Source: Quadrisphaera sp. RL12-1S
Lineage (GTDB): Bacteria > Actinomycetota > Actinomycetes > Actinomycetales > Quadrisphaeraceae
Assembly: GCF_014270065.1 (NCBI RefSeq)
Contig: NZ_JACNME010000005.1
Span: 124,001 to 188,000, forward strand
DNA: 64,000 bases
Direction: 5' to 3'
Below are positions 53,432-61,693 of the stretch, in pieces. A model generated the notes under the pieces. That model made no database searches and was not told the DNA's origin. It saw only the letters and a program-made list of their open reading frames with translations. The position numbers and the translations under genes were made by a program. How positions within the stretch are numbered: the first letter of the stretch is position 1; each line of letters begins with the position of its first letter.

Positions 53432-54802
53432 TCACGCCGTCTCGGCGACCCGCCAGCGGCCGTCCACGCGCTGCAGCAGCAGCCGCGAGGTGACGGGACC
53501 GCTGTCCGGGACGTCGACGGAGCGGTCTCCGGTGGTGACGCGGTGGGCGCTGACCTGCGTCACCACCCGGACCCAGGCGCGCTCGCCGTCCCGCCGCTCC
53601 ACCTGCGCGGACAGCACGCGGGTCTGGGCGCCCTCCAGCTCGCTGCCCGCCATCGACGCGACCAGCGCCGCGTCCGCTCGGGCGGGCGCGGAGCCCGGCA
53701 CGTCGACCCCGTCGGCCCCGTCGACCAGCGACGGGCGGTGCTCGGCCACCGCGCGGACCCGCAGCTGCGCCAGGGCGGGCACGGCGGCCGCGGGGTCTTC
53801 GGAGGTGAGGCGCGCGTCCGGGCGCTGCGCGGCCCCCAGGGCGGCAGCGCCCCCGGTGAGCAGGGACAGCACGAGCAGCCCGCCCGCCCACCGCAGCGGG
53901 TGGCGCGCCAGGCGGGCCCCCACCCGGCGGCGCCCCGGCGGGCGGTCAGGAGCCGCGGCGGCGGCGCGCCGGATCCGCTGCGTGACGGTGGGCGCGCCGG
54001 CCGGCCCGGCGGGCAGGGCGACCGGCACCGGCCGCACCGCCTCCCAGCATGAGCGCGCCAGGTCCTCGGCGCGCGGGGCCGCCGGCGCCTCCACGGCCAG
54101 CGCGGCGCGCAGCAGCGCCTCCACGGCGCGCCGGTCCTCGGAGTCCGCAACGGCGTGACAGGCGCGGGCGTCGGTGCCGAGCGCGCCGAGGGCGAGCCGC
54201 GCGAGGTCCCGCACGTCGTCCCCGGGGCGGTGGGCCGGCTGGCGCGGCCGGGCCCCGGAGGCGCGGTGGCGCAGCTCGCGGCGGCGCAGGCCCTCGGGCA
54301 CGGCGGAGCGGGCCCCTCCCCAGCCGAGCAGCAGCGGCAGGCCGGCGTGGTCGAGCAGGACCCCCTCGGCGCAGACCTCGCCGTGCACGAGCCCCACCTC
54401 GTGCAGCGCCGCCAGGGCGCTGCCCACGCCCGCCACGAGCACCGCGACCTCCCCGGGGGCCAGCGGCGACCGCTCGGCGAGCAGGTCGGCGAGGGTGGTC
54501 CCGGAGGCGGGCCCCAGCACCTGGACCGCTCCCTCGCGGCAGCGCACCACCCGCACCAGCGGCAGCACGTGCGGGTGGGCCAGGCGGCGCCGCAGCGAGG
54601 CCTCGTCCAGGCCCGTCAGCGAGCCCGTGCCGCCCGCCGGGCGCACCCGCTGCACCACGACGTCGCGCCCGTCCTCGTCCACGGCCCACCACGCGGCGGG
54701 GCGACCGGGCACCGGGGGCGCGAGCAGCGCCCCCACGAGCAGGCCGGGCACCTGCGGGGCCGACGGCACGGCGGGGGCGGTCGCGGATCGGGGCACCGGC
54801 AC
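53432..54802 (-). CDS. Transmembrane pseudokinase
   Basis: This 456-residue protein has the outline of an actinobacterial Ser/Thr receptor kinase: a kinase-like domain (residues ~20-230), a basic linker, one transmembrane helix (~301-325) and an extracytoplasmic domain of about 130 residues. All key catalytic positions are changed: the VAIK Lys is Gln (VVVQRVR), HRD is HGE (GLVHGEVCAEGVLLD) and DFG is replaced by LGW. It should therefore bind or sense rather than phosphorylate. It is convergent with the TIGR01777 gene, ending 3 bp away. Partners are unknown. Confidence 0.75.
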   Translation of the reverse strand: MPVPRSATAPAVPSAPQVPGLLVGALLAPPVPGRPAAWWAVDEDGRDVVVQRVRPAGGTGSLTGLDEASLRRRLAHPHVLPLVRVVRCREGAVQVLGPASGTTLADLLAERSPLAPGEVAVLVAGVGSALAALHEVGLVHGEVCAEGVLLDHAGLPLLLGWGGARSAVPEGLRRRELRHRASGARPRQPAHRPGDDVRDLARLALGALGTDARACHAVADSEDRRAVEALLRAALAVEAPAAPRAEDLARSCWEAVRPVPVALPAGPAGAPTVTQRIRRAAAAAPDRPPGRRRVGARLARHPLRWAGGLLVLSLLTGGAAALGAAQRPDARLTSEDPAAAVPALAQLRVRAVAEHRPSLVDGADGVDVPGSAPARADAALVASMAGSELEGAQTRVLSAQVERRDGERAWVRVVTQVSAHRVTTGDRSVDVPDSGPVTSRLLLQRVDGRWRVAETA

Positions 54803-54866
54803 ACCCTGCCCGTGCCGCCGCGCCTCCCGCTGGCGCCGGCGGCCCGCCTGTGGACAACTGGTCCCC

Positions 54867-56162
54867 GTGGATCACGGGGTCGACGTGGTGGTGGTGGGTG
54901 CGGGCCTGGCGGGCCTGGCGTGCGCGCTGCGGCTGGCCGCGGCCGGCGCGCAGGTGCTGGTGCTGGAGTCCGACGACGGCCCGGGCGGGCGGGTCCGCAC
55001 CGACGACGCGGGCGGGTTCCGGGTGGACCGCGGCTTCCAGCTGGTCAACCCCGCCTACCCGGCGCTGCGCCGCGTGCTCGGCGAGGACGGGATGGCCGAC
55101 CTGGCCCTCCAGCCGTTCGGCGCGGGCGCCGCCGTGGCCGCGGGCCGGCGCCACCACGTGCTGGGCGACCCGCGCCGCCTGCCCTCGGCGGCTCTGCCGT
55201 CGCTGCTGGCGCCGCTGGGCTCGCCGGTGGAGAAGGCGGCGTTCCTCGCGTGGGCGCTGCGCGCGGCCACGGCCGACCCCCGCAGCGTCCGCGACGGGGC
55301 CGACGAGCCGCTCGCGAGCGCGCTGGACCGGGCTGGGGTGCGGGGGCGGCTGCGCACGGGCGTGGTCGACCCCTTCCTCGCCGGGGTGCTCGGGGACGGC
55401 GAGGGACGCACGTCCGCGTCGTTCGCGCGCCTCGTGGTCCGCTCGTTCGTGCTGGGCACCCCGGGGGTCCCCCCGGACGGCGTGCAGCGCCTGCCCGACC
55501 TGCTCGCCGGGCGGCTGGCCGCCCTGCCGGGCGCGGAGCTGCGGACGCGGACGCCCGTGGAGGAGGTCCGGCGCACCGGCGACGGCGTGCGCGTGCGCAC
55601 GGCGGACGGCGAGCTGGGCGCGCGCGCCGTCGTCGTCGCCACCGACCCGTGGACGGCGGCCCGGCTGCTGCCCGGGCTCGACGTGCCCGCCCCCCGCGGC
55701 CTCACCACCTTCTGGCACGAGGCGCCCGAGCAGCCGGCCCGCGGGTCCCGGGCCCGGCTGCTCCACCTCGACGGCGACCGGCGCGGCCCGGTGGTGAACA
55801 GCGCGGTCATGACGGCCGTGGCGCCCGGCTACGCGCCCACGGGGCGGCACCTCGTGGCCAGCACGGTGCTGGGAGCGGAGCCGGGCGCCGCGCCCGGGCT
55901 CGAGCCGGTGGTGCGCCGCCAGCTGGAGCACGTGTGGGGGCAGGGGACGGCGGACTGGGAGCTGGTGAGCACCAGCGCCGTGCCGCACGCCCTGCCCGCG
56001 CTGCTGCCGCCGCTGCGCGCCCGGCAGGACCCCGACCTCGGTGAGGGCGTGCTCGTGGCCGGTGACCACCGCGACACCGCCAGCCAGCAGGGCGCGCTGA
56101 CCTCGGGACGGCGCGCGGCCGGCGCGGCGCTCAGCCGGCTGGGCCTGCCGGCACGGGCGTGA
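54867..56162 (+). CDS. FAD-dependent amine oxidase/phytoene desaturase-like oxidoreductase
   Basis: This 431-residue flavoprotein begins with a dinucleotide-binding fold (VDVVVVGAGLAGLACALRLAAAG, then DGPGGRVRTDDAGGFRVDRGFQLV) typical of the amine oxidase/protoporphyrinogen oxidase superfamily. A C-terminal FAD motif reads GVLVAGDHRDTASQQGALTSGRRA. Substrate is unknown. GTG 54867 lacks a strong ribosome-binding site. The 3' end overlaps the convergent Gfo/Idh gene by 32 bp, the longest such overlap in the window. Confidence 0.82.
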   Translation: MDHGVDVVVVGAGLAGLACALRLAAAGAQVLVLESDDGPGGRVRTDDAGGFRVDRGFQLVNPAYPALRRVLGEDGMADLALQPFGAGAAVAAGRRHHVLGDPRRLPSAALPSLLAPLGSPVEKAAFLAWALRAATADPRSVRDGADEPLASALDRAGVRGRLRTGVVDPFLAGVLGDGEGRTSASFARLVVRSFVLGTPGVPPDGVQRLPDLLAGRLAALPGAELRTRTPVEEVRRTGDGVRVRTADGELGARAVVVATDPWTAARLLPGLDVPAPRGLTTFWHEAPEQPARGSRARLLHLDGDRRGPVVNSAVMTAVAPGYAPTGRHLVASTVLGAEPGAAPGLEPVVRRQLEHVWGQGTADWELVSTSAVPHALPALLPPLRARQDPDLGEGVLVAGDHRDTASQQGALTSGRRAAGAALSRLGLPARA

Positions 56163-57168
56163 CCACCCGCAGCTGCGCGGCGCTGGTGCGGGCGGCGTCG
56201 AGCACCTGCGCCACGTGCAGCGTCTCGCGCGGGGGCACCGGCACCGCGCCGGGGTCGCCCGCGCGGACCGCGGCGGCGACGGCGCGGTAGAAGTCGGCGG
56301 GCTCCCCCGGCGCCGTGGGCACCGGCCGCCGCTCCGCGCCGGCCACCACCCAGCCGGTGCAGCGGGGCTCGTCGGTGAAGCCCGTGAACGCGGCGGGCTC
56401 GCCCTCGAAGTCGGTGACGACGTACGCGCCGGAGGTCCCGAGGAGCCGGGTGCGGGGGCCGGGCGCTCCCACCAGGGAGCCGACCGCGAGGTGCGACCGG
56501 ACGCCGCTGGCGTGGGTGAGGGCGAGCACGGCGTCGTCCTCCGACGGCGTGGTGCGGGCGGCCAGCTCGGCGTAGACGGCGCTGACCGGCCCGAACAGGT
56601 CGACGGCGGCGTCCACCACGTGGCTGCCCAGGTCGAGCAGGAGGCCCCCGCCCTCGGACGCCGGGGCGTTCTCGCGCCAGCGCTGCTTGGGCACCGGGCG
56701 CCACCGCTCCCAGCGGCGCTCGAAGCGGAACGGCCGTCCCACCTCACCGGTGCGCAGGAGCCGGCGCAGGGTGCGGTGCTCGTCGGAGTGCCGGCGGTTC
56801 TGGAACGTGGTCAGCACCGTCCCGGCCGCCTCCGCGGCCTCCACCACCCGCTGCGCCTGCGCCGCGTCCACCGCGAGGGGCTTGTCGACGACGACGGCGA
56901 GACCCGCGGCGGTGCAGGCCAGTGCCTGCTCGGCGTGGACGCCCGACGGGGAGGCCAGGACCACCGCGTCGACGGCGCCGGCGGAGGCCGCCTCAAGCAC
57001 GGCGTCGAGGTCGGGCACCACGCGCGCACCCGGCAGGTCCGAGCGGACCGCGGCGCTGCGGACGGCGTCGCGCGTGGCCACCACCGCCACCTCCGCGCCC
57101 GCGGCCCGCAGCAGCGGGACGTGGAAGGAGCGACCGGAGTCGCCGTACCCGACGAGGCCCACGCGCAC
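56131..57168 (-). CDS. Gfo/Idh/MocA-family oxidoreductase
   Basis: This 345-residue NAD(P)-dependent dehydrogenase has an N-terminal Rossmann fold ([19 protein letters not shown]), the [13 protein letters not shown] motif with its conserved EKP-type Lys, and a C-terminal alpha/beta domain including [22 protein letters not shown]. Sugar or inositol derivatives are usual substrates of this family. GTG 57168 lies 6 nt after TAGGGT. Only 17 bp separate its start from that of lipB. Confidence 0.88.
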   Translation of the reverse strand: MRVGLVGYGDSGRSFHVPLLRAAGAEVAVVATRDAVRSAAVRSDLPGARVVPDLDAVLEAASAGAVDAVVLASPSGVHAEQALACTAAGLAVVVDKPLAVDAAQAQRVVEAAEAAGTVLTTFQNRRHSDEHRTLRRLLRTGEVGRPFRFERRWERWRPVPKQRWRENAPASEGGGLLLDLGSHVVDAAVDLFGPVSAVYAELAARTTPSEDDAVLALTHASGVRSHLAVGSLVGAPGPRTRLLGTSGAYVVTDFEGEPAAFTGFTDEPRCTGWVVAGAERRPVPTAPGEPADFYRAVAAAVRAGDPGAVPVPPRETLHVAQVLDAARTSAAQLRVVTPVPAGPAG

Positions 57169-57173
57169 CCGCC

Positions 57174-57180
57174 TACCCTA
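57174..57180. promoter_or_regulatory. Overlapping divergent -10 boxes for lipB (+) and Gfo/Idh (-)
   Basis: TACCCT (57174-57179, plus) is 6 nt before lipB GTG 57186; TAGGGT (57180-57175, minus) is 6 nt before the oxidoreductase GTG 57168. Both hexamers share five base pairs, so the two promoters probably exclude each other. Any -35 elements would lie inside the opposite coding sequence. Confidence 0.5.
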
Positions 57181-57185
57181 GGCCG

Positions 57186-57857
57186 GTGCAGCAGGGCCCT
57201 TCCGTGGAGCGCGTGAGCGGCGTCGGCGCCGGTGGCCTCGTGGACTACCTCGAAGCGTGGGAGCTGCAGCGCGCCGTGCACGCCGACGTGGTGGCCGGGC
57301 GCCGCGGCGACGCGCTCCTGCTGCTCGAGCACCCGCCGGTCTTCACGGCCGGCAAGCTCACCGAGCCCGCCGACAGGCCCCTCGCGGGCGGGGGGATCCC
57401 CGTCGTCGACGTCGACCGGGGCGGCCGGATCACGTGGCACGGCCCGGGCCAGCTGGTGGGCTACCCGATCGTCTCGCTGACCGGCCGCATCGACGTGGTC
57501 AAGCACGTGCGGCGCGTGGAGGAGCTGCTCATCGCCGTCTGCGCCGACCTCGGCGTGAGCGCCGAGCGGGTCAGGGGCCGCAGCGGCGTGTGGGTCGCCG
57601 GGCGCAAGGTGGGCGCGATCGGCATCCGCGTGGCGCAGAGCGTCACGATGCACGGCTTCGCCCTGAACTGCGACAACGACCTCGGTGCCTACGGCGCGAT
57701 CGTGCCGTGCGGCATCGCCGACGCCAGCGTGACCACGCTGTCCGCCGAGCTCGGCAGGACCGTCACCGTGGCGGAGGTGCTGCCGCTGGTGGAGGCCCGC
57801 GCCGCGCTCCTGGACCCCGCGCGCGAACCGGACGGGGCTGCGCGCGTCTCAGGGTGA
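57186..57857 (+). CDS. lipB: Octanoyl-ACP:protein octanoyltransferase
   Basis: This 223-residue enzyme starts lipoate synthesis by moving octanoate from ACP to lipoyl domains, such as those of the E2 encoded 5 kb upstream. [37 protein letters not shown] (catalytic Lys) and [11 protein letters not shown] (catalytic Cys) are intact. lipA, normally the next gene, is not in this window: the alcohol dehydrogenase region follows instead. GTG 57186 is leaderless-type. Its stop codon TGA is the first half of the right arm of the downstream palindrome. Confidence 0.95.
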   Translation: MQQGPSVERVSGVGAGGLVDYLEAWELQRAVHADVVAGRRGDALLLLEHPPVFTAGKLTEPADRPLAGGGIPVVDVDRGGRITWHGPGQLVGYPIVSLTGRIDVVKHVRRVEELLIAVCADLGVSAERVRGRSGVWVAGRKVGAIGIRVAQSVTMHGFALNCDNDLGAYGAIVPCGIADASVTTLSAELGRTVTVAEVLPLVEARAALLDPAREPDGAARVSG

Positions 57858-57865
57858 GACGCGCG
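57841..57865 (+). promoter_or_regulatory. Palindromic operator upstream of the alcohol dehydrogenase gene
   Basis: An 11-bp perfect inverted repeat with a 3-nt spacer (GGG), core CGTCTCA-N3-TGAGACG at 57845-57861. The same 17-bp core recurs at 60530-60546. It lies about 90 bp before the dehydrogenase GTG, a typical distance for an upstream activator site, and overlaps the lipB stop codon. A role as a terminator for lipB is also possible. Confidence 0.7.
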
Positions 57866-57951
57866 CTGGCGCGGCCCGCCGCGCCTGGGTTGGGTGGTGC
57901 CCGACCCCCTCCGGCGACCGGGCCGGCGGGGCCTCGACGAGGAGGAGCGCC

Positions 57952-58980
57952 GTGAAGGCCCTGCGCGTGCACGAGTACCACCAGCCGCCGACGCTGGACG
58001 AGGTGGCCGAGCCGGAGGTCAAGGGTCCCTGGGACGTGGTGGTCGACGTCGGCGCCGCCGGGCTGTGCCGCACGGACCTGCACGTCCTCGAGGGGCAGTG
58101 GGAGGCGATCCAGCACCCGCCGCTGCCCTACGTCCTCGGTCACGAGAACGCCGGCACGGTGCGTGAGGTGGGCTCAGCGGTGAGCAACGTCGCCCCCGGC
58201 GACCTGGTGATCATGCACCCGCTGGTCACCTGCGGCCTGTGCCTGCCGTGCCGCAACGGGCAGGACGCCCACTGCGAGAGCGCGACGTTCCCGGGCCTCA
58301 ACGTCGACGGGGGCATGGCCGAGCAGATGCTCACGAACGCGCGCTCCGTGGTGAAGCTCGACGCAGGGCTGCAGCCCGCGGCCGTCGCGGCGCTGGCTGA
58401 CGCCGGCGTCACCGCCTACCACGCGGTGCGCAAGGCCGCGGGGGTCCTCTTCCCGGGCACCCACGCCGTCGTCGTCGGCGCCGGCGGGCTGGGGCACATC
58501 GGCATCCAGACCCTCGCGGCCATCACCAGCGCCCAGATCACCGTGGTGGACCGCAACGAGGCCGCGCTGGAGCTGGCGAAGGGCATCGGCGCCCACCACA
58601 CCGTGCTGGCCACCAGCGACGCCGAGGTGGAGAAGGCGGTGCTCGACGCCACCGACGGCGGCGCCCACGTGCTGTTCGACTACGTCGGCGAGCACGGGGC
58701 CGAGCTGCTCGCGCCGAAGCTGCTCCGCAACCGCGGCCAGCACTACGTCATCGGCTACGGCGGCGAGGTGCGGGTCCCCACCATCGAGGCCGTCATCCGC
58801 GAGATCAGCGTGGTCGGCAACCTCGTGGGCACCTACCAGGACCTCGTGGAGCTCATGGCCCTCACCGCGCAGGGCCGGGTCACGCTGCACACCCGGGAGT
58901 ACCCGCTGGAGGCGGCGCTCGACGCCATCCACGACCTGGAGGCCGGAGCCATCCGGGGCCGCGGGATCCTCATCCCCTGA
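57952..58980 (+). CDS. Zinc-dependent NAD(P) alcohol dehydrogenase (propane-cluster type)
   Basis: This 342-residue medium-chain dehydrogenase has the catalytic zinc site (GLCRTDLHVLEG, GHENAG), the four-Cys structural zinc loop (CGLCLPCRNGQDAHC) and the NAD-binding GAGGLGHIG. It is of the kind encoded at the end of actinobacterial propane monooxygenase loci, where it oxidises short-chain alcohols. GTG 57952 follows GGAGGAG. It converges on, and overlaps by 11 bp, the regulator gene. The palindrome upstream suggests control by that regulator. Confidence 0.9.
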   Translation: MKALRVHEYHQPPTLDEVAEPEVKGPWDVVVDVGAAGLCRTDLHVLEGQWEAIQHPPLPYVLGHENAGTVREVGSAVSNVAPGDLVIMHPLVTCGLCLPCRNGQDAHCESATFPGLNVDGGMAEQMLTNARSVVKLDAGLQPAAVAALADAGVTAYHAVRKAAGVLFPGTHAVVVGAGGLGHIGIQTLAAITSAQITVVDRNEAALELAKGIGAHHTVLATSDAEVEKAVLDATDGGAHVLFDYVGEHGAELLAPKLLRNRGQHYVIGYGGEVRVPTIEAVIREISVVGNLVGTYQDLVELMALTAQGRVTLHTREYPLEAALDAIHDLEAGAIRGRGILIP

Positions 58981-60460
58981 GCTGGGCGCGCGGCACCTCG
59001 ATGCCGTACGCGCTGATGCGGCGGTAGACGGTGGCGCGGGAGATGCCGAGCCTCTCGGCGGCCCGCGCCACCGTCGTCCCCGGGACGCTGAGCGCCTTGA
59101 CGATCTCGTCGCGCTCGAGGGCCTCGAGCCGGCTGAGGCTGCGCCGGGTCCTGCCGGCGAGGTCGGCCGGCAGGTGGCGGACCTCGATGACGTCGGTGCG
59201 CGCCGAGGCGGTCTGCACCACCTGTCGCAGCTGGGTGGCACCACCGGGCCACGCCGCGCTGCGCAGCGCGTGGGCGGCGGCCGGCGTGATCGCCACGTCG
59301 CGGTGGCGGTGCACCCGGGCGAAGTGCTCGGCCAGCGGCACCACGTCCTCGGGCCGGTCGCGCAGCGACGGCACCTCGACGACGACGTCGACCAGCGCGG
59401 CCAGCGCCTCGGGCAGGGACGACGCCTCGTGCTCGGTGAGCACGAACGGCTGCGGCGAGCCGTCGCCGCGCCGGGCTGCGGCGAGCAGCCCCGCCAGCTG
59501 GTCGACGGCCCACGCGGGCAGCCCGGAGCTGCCCGACACCACGGTGCAGGCGCCGTCCTCGTGGAGCACCGGCGTCCAGGCGGCCAGCCACGCGCCGACC
59601 TCGTCCGCGCCCGGGGTGCGGGCGGCCAGCAGGGTGCCGCGCAGCTCCGCGCGCCGGCGCGCGGAGGCCACCAGGGCGGTCTTGCCCGCACCCGGCTCCC
59701 CCGCGAGCGCCACGACGCGCCCGGCGAGCAGCGCGCGCTCGGCCTGCTCCACCGCCGCGCGCCAGGGGCGGGAGGTGCAGGGGTCCGCGGGACCGGCGGC
59801 GCGGGCGGGCACCACGCGGTACACCTGACCGCGCGGTGAGGTGGGCGCGACCGTCGTCGTCCTGCTCTGCCCGAGCGCGGGGGCGCCTCCGGTGCGGGCG
59901 AGCATGAGGGCGGAGGTGCTGCGGGCCGCGGTGGTGGCGAGGGCGAGCAGCAGGCCCGAGGACGAGCGCGACCAGGTGGTGAGGTTGACGGTGCCGGCGA
60001 CGTCACCGGTGCGCGGGTCGAGCACGGGCGCGGCGGCGCACGTGTACTCGCGCAGGCTCTCCACGTAGTGCTCCGGGCCGCGCACGAGGCTGGGCGCGCG
60101 GTCGGCCAGGGCCAGGCCGAGGCCGTTGGTGCCGGCGTGGGCCTCGGCGTAGGAGAAGCCCGGGGCCAGGTGCACGCGGTCGAGGGAGCGGTGCATGGCG
60201 GCGTCGTCGAGGAAGCGCTGCAGCACCAGGCCGGTGGCGTCGGTGAGCATCACCCCGACCGGTTCGCCGGCCAGCGTCGAGCGGAGCTCCGCGAGGACGG
60301 TGCGGCCCGACTCCACGAACAGCGGGTCGACGTCCACGGCGCCGCTGTAGACGGGTGGGACCTCGTCCGGCGGCACCTCCAGGTGCCGGCTGCGCTCCCA
60401 CGACGCGCGCAGCCGCAGCGACGACTCCGCCGACGTGCCCGCCAGCGCCTCCGGTGCCAT
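58970..60460 (-). CDS. GAF / degenerate AAA+ / Fis-type regulator (MimR-like)
   Basis: This 496-residue regulator resembles activators of propane and other monooxygenase loci (MimR type). It has an N-terminal GAF-like sensor (residues ~50-190, with SYAEAHAGTNGLGLALAD and GTVNLTT). The central AAA+ region keeps Walker A (GEPGAGKT) but lacks GAFTGA and a clear Walker B Asp-Glu. The C-terminal Fis helix-turn-helix is TVARAAERLGISRATVYRRI. Loss of GAFTGA fits the absence of sigma-54 in actinobacteria. ATG 60460 is chosen because sequence further upstream in that frame looks non-coding. Confidence 0.88.
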   Translation of the reverse strand: MAPEALAGTSAESSLRLRASWERSRHLEVPPDEVPPVYSGAVDVDPLFVESGRTVLAELRSTLAGEPVGVMLTDATGLVLQRFLDDAAMHRSLDRVHLAPGFSYAEAHAGTNGLGLALADRAPSLVRGPEHYVESLREYTCAAAPVLDPRTGDVAGTVNLTTWSRSSSGLLLALATTAARSTSALMLARTGGAPALGQSRTTTVAPTSPRGQVYRVVPARAAGPADPCTSRPWRAAVEQAERALLAGRVVALAGEPGAGKTALVASARRRAELRGTLLAARTPGADEVGAWLAAWTPVLHEDGACTVVSGSSGLPAWAVDQLAGLLAAARRGDGSPQPFVLTEHEASSLPEALAALVDVVVEVPSLRDRPEDVVPLAEHFARVHRHRDVAITPAAAHALRSAAWPGGATQLRQVVQTASARTDVIEVRHLPADLAGRTRRSLSRLEALERDEIVKALSVPGTTVARAAERLGISRATVYRRISAYGIEVPRAQLRG

Positions 60461-60529
60461 CCCCCACCCCCGCGGCCGGAGGCAGCGCCGCCCCCGGGTG
60501 CCGGTCAGCGTAACGCCGTGACCGCGTGG

Positions 60530-60546
60530 CGTCTCACAGTGAGACG
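60530..60546. promoter_or_regulatory. Second copy of the CGTCTCA-N3-TGAGACG operator
   Basis: CGTCTCA-CAG-TGAGACG lies in the 165-bp divergent gap, 70 bp before the regulator ATG and about 80 bp before the amidohydrolase GTG. It matches the site upstream of the dehydrogenase gene at all 14 arm positions. This pattern points to the adjacent Fis-type regulator as the binder. Confidence 0.72.
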
Positions 60547-60625
60547 TCCGCCCCCTGTGGGACGGCCCGCCCGGGTGCGACCGTGGTCGAGGAGCAACGA
60601 CGCACCACCTCGACGAGGAGGCACC

Positions 60626-61693
60626 GTGTACAGCAAGGACGGCACCGACTACTTCATCCTCGACGCGCACGTCGCGCTGTGGGACGCCCGCCCGGAGAAC
60701 CTGCGCAACGTCCACGGCAAGCAGTTCATCGACTGCTTCTACGACTACCACCGCAACCTCTCGCCCGAGAGCGAGCAGTGGAGCTACGAGGAGTACCTGT
60801 ACCAGGGCGGCGCGCGCCTCATGAAGGACCTCTTCGAGGACGGGTACGTCGACCACGCGATCTTCCAGCCGGCGATCCTGTCGGAGTTCTACAAGAACGG
60901 CTTCGGGCAGACCGAAGAGGCCTTCGCCCTCGCGCAGGCCCACCCCGACAAGCTCACCTACAACCACGCGTTCGACCCGCGCTTCGGCGAGCGGGGCCTG
61001 GAGCAGCTGCGCCGCGACGCCGAGCGGATGCACCTCAAGGGCGTGAAGCTCTACACCGCGGAGTGGCAGGGCGAGTCGCGCGGCTACAAGCTCACCGACC
61101 CGTGGAGCTACCGCTACCTGGAGGCCTGCCAGGAGCTGGGCATCACGAACATCCACGTGCACAAGGGCCCCACCATCCGCCCGCTGGACCGCGACGCCTT
61201 CGACGTCGCCGACATCGACGCCGTGGCCTCCGACTTCACCGACCTCAACTTCGTGGTGGAGCACTGCGGGCTGCCGCGCCTGGAGGACTTCTGCTGGATC
61301 GCCACGCAGGAGCCCAACGTGTACGCCGGCCTGGCCGTGGCGATGCCGTTCATCCACTCCCGCCCGCGCTACTTCGCGCAGATCATGGGCGAGCTCATGT
61401 ACTGGATCGGCGACAGCCGGATCTTCTTCTCCTCCGACTACGCCATCTGGACGCCCCAGTGGCTGGTGGAGAAGTTCGTCGACTTCCAGATCCCCGAGGA
61501 CATGACGGAGTACGCGCCGCTGACGACCGACTCCAAGAAGCGCATCCTCGGCCTCAACGCCGCCGCCCTGTACGACATCCCCGTGCCGGAGCACCTCCAG
61601 GTGGCGCCCGAGCCGGCCGACGTCCGCGAGCCGGCCGTGAAGGCCGACAACGCGCGCGCCGCGGACTCCGAGCTGCTCACGGGGATGGCGTGA
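60626..61693 (+). CDS. Amidohydrolase-family protein (propane-cluster type)
   Basis: This 355-residue TIM-barrel metal hydrolase belongs to the amidohydrolase-2 group (related to decarboxylases such as gamma-resorcylate decarboxylase) and is the type found beside propane/di-iron monooxygenase genes. Conserved stretches include YFILDAHVALWDARPEN, QFIDCFYDYHRNLSPE, VKLYTAEWQGESRGYKL, NIHVHKGPT, VEHCGLPRLEDF and FFSSDYAIWTP. The first motif is HVALW rather than HxH, so the metal site is altered. GTG 60626 has AGGAGG 4 nt upstream. The stop overlaps the DUF59 gene. In vivo role unknown. Confidence 0.88.
   Translation: MYSKDGTDYFILDAHVALWDARPENLRNVHGKQFIDCFYDYHRNLSPESEQWSYEEYLYQGGARLMKDLFEDGYVDHAIFQPAILSEFYKNGFGQTEEAFALAQAHPDKLTYNHAFDPRFGERGLEQLRRDAERMHLKGVKLYTAEWQGESRGYKLTDPWSYRYLEACQELGITNIHVHKGPTIRPLDRDAFDVADIDAVASDFTDLNFVVEHCGLPRLEDFCWIATQEPNVYAGLAVAMPFIHSRPRYFAQIMGELMYWIGDSRIFFSSDYAIWTPQWLVEKFVDFQIPEDMTEYAPLTTDSKKRILGLNAAALYDIPVPEHLQVAPEPADVREPAVKADNARAADSELLTGMA

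Noticed and set aside
57841-57865. The palindrome after lipB as only a rho-independent terminator
   Set aside because: It has no T-run, and its 17-bp core recurs exactly at a divergent promoter region (60530-60546) where no gene ends. An operator explains both copies better, though a double role is possible.
60461-61594. N-terminal extension of the GAF/Fis regulator across the divergent gap
   Set aside because: The extension would run through the operator and antisense to the amidohydrolase gene, and it has no conserved sequence. ATG 60460 gives a normal-sized regulator.
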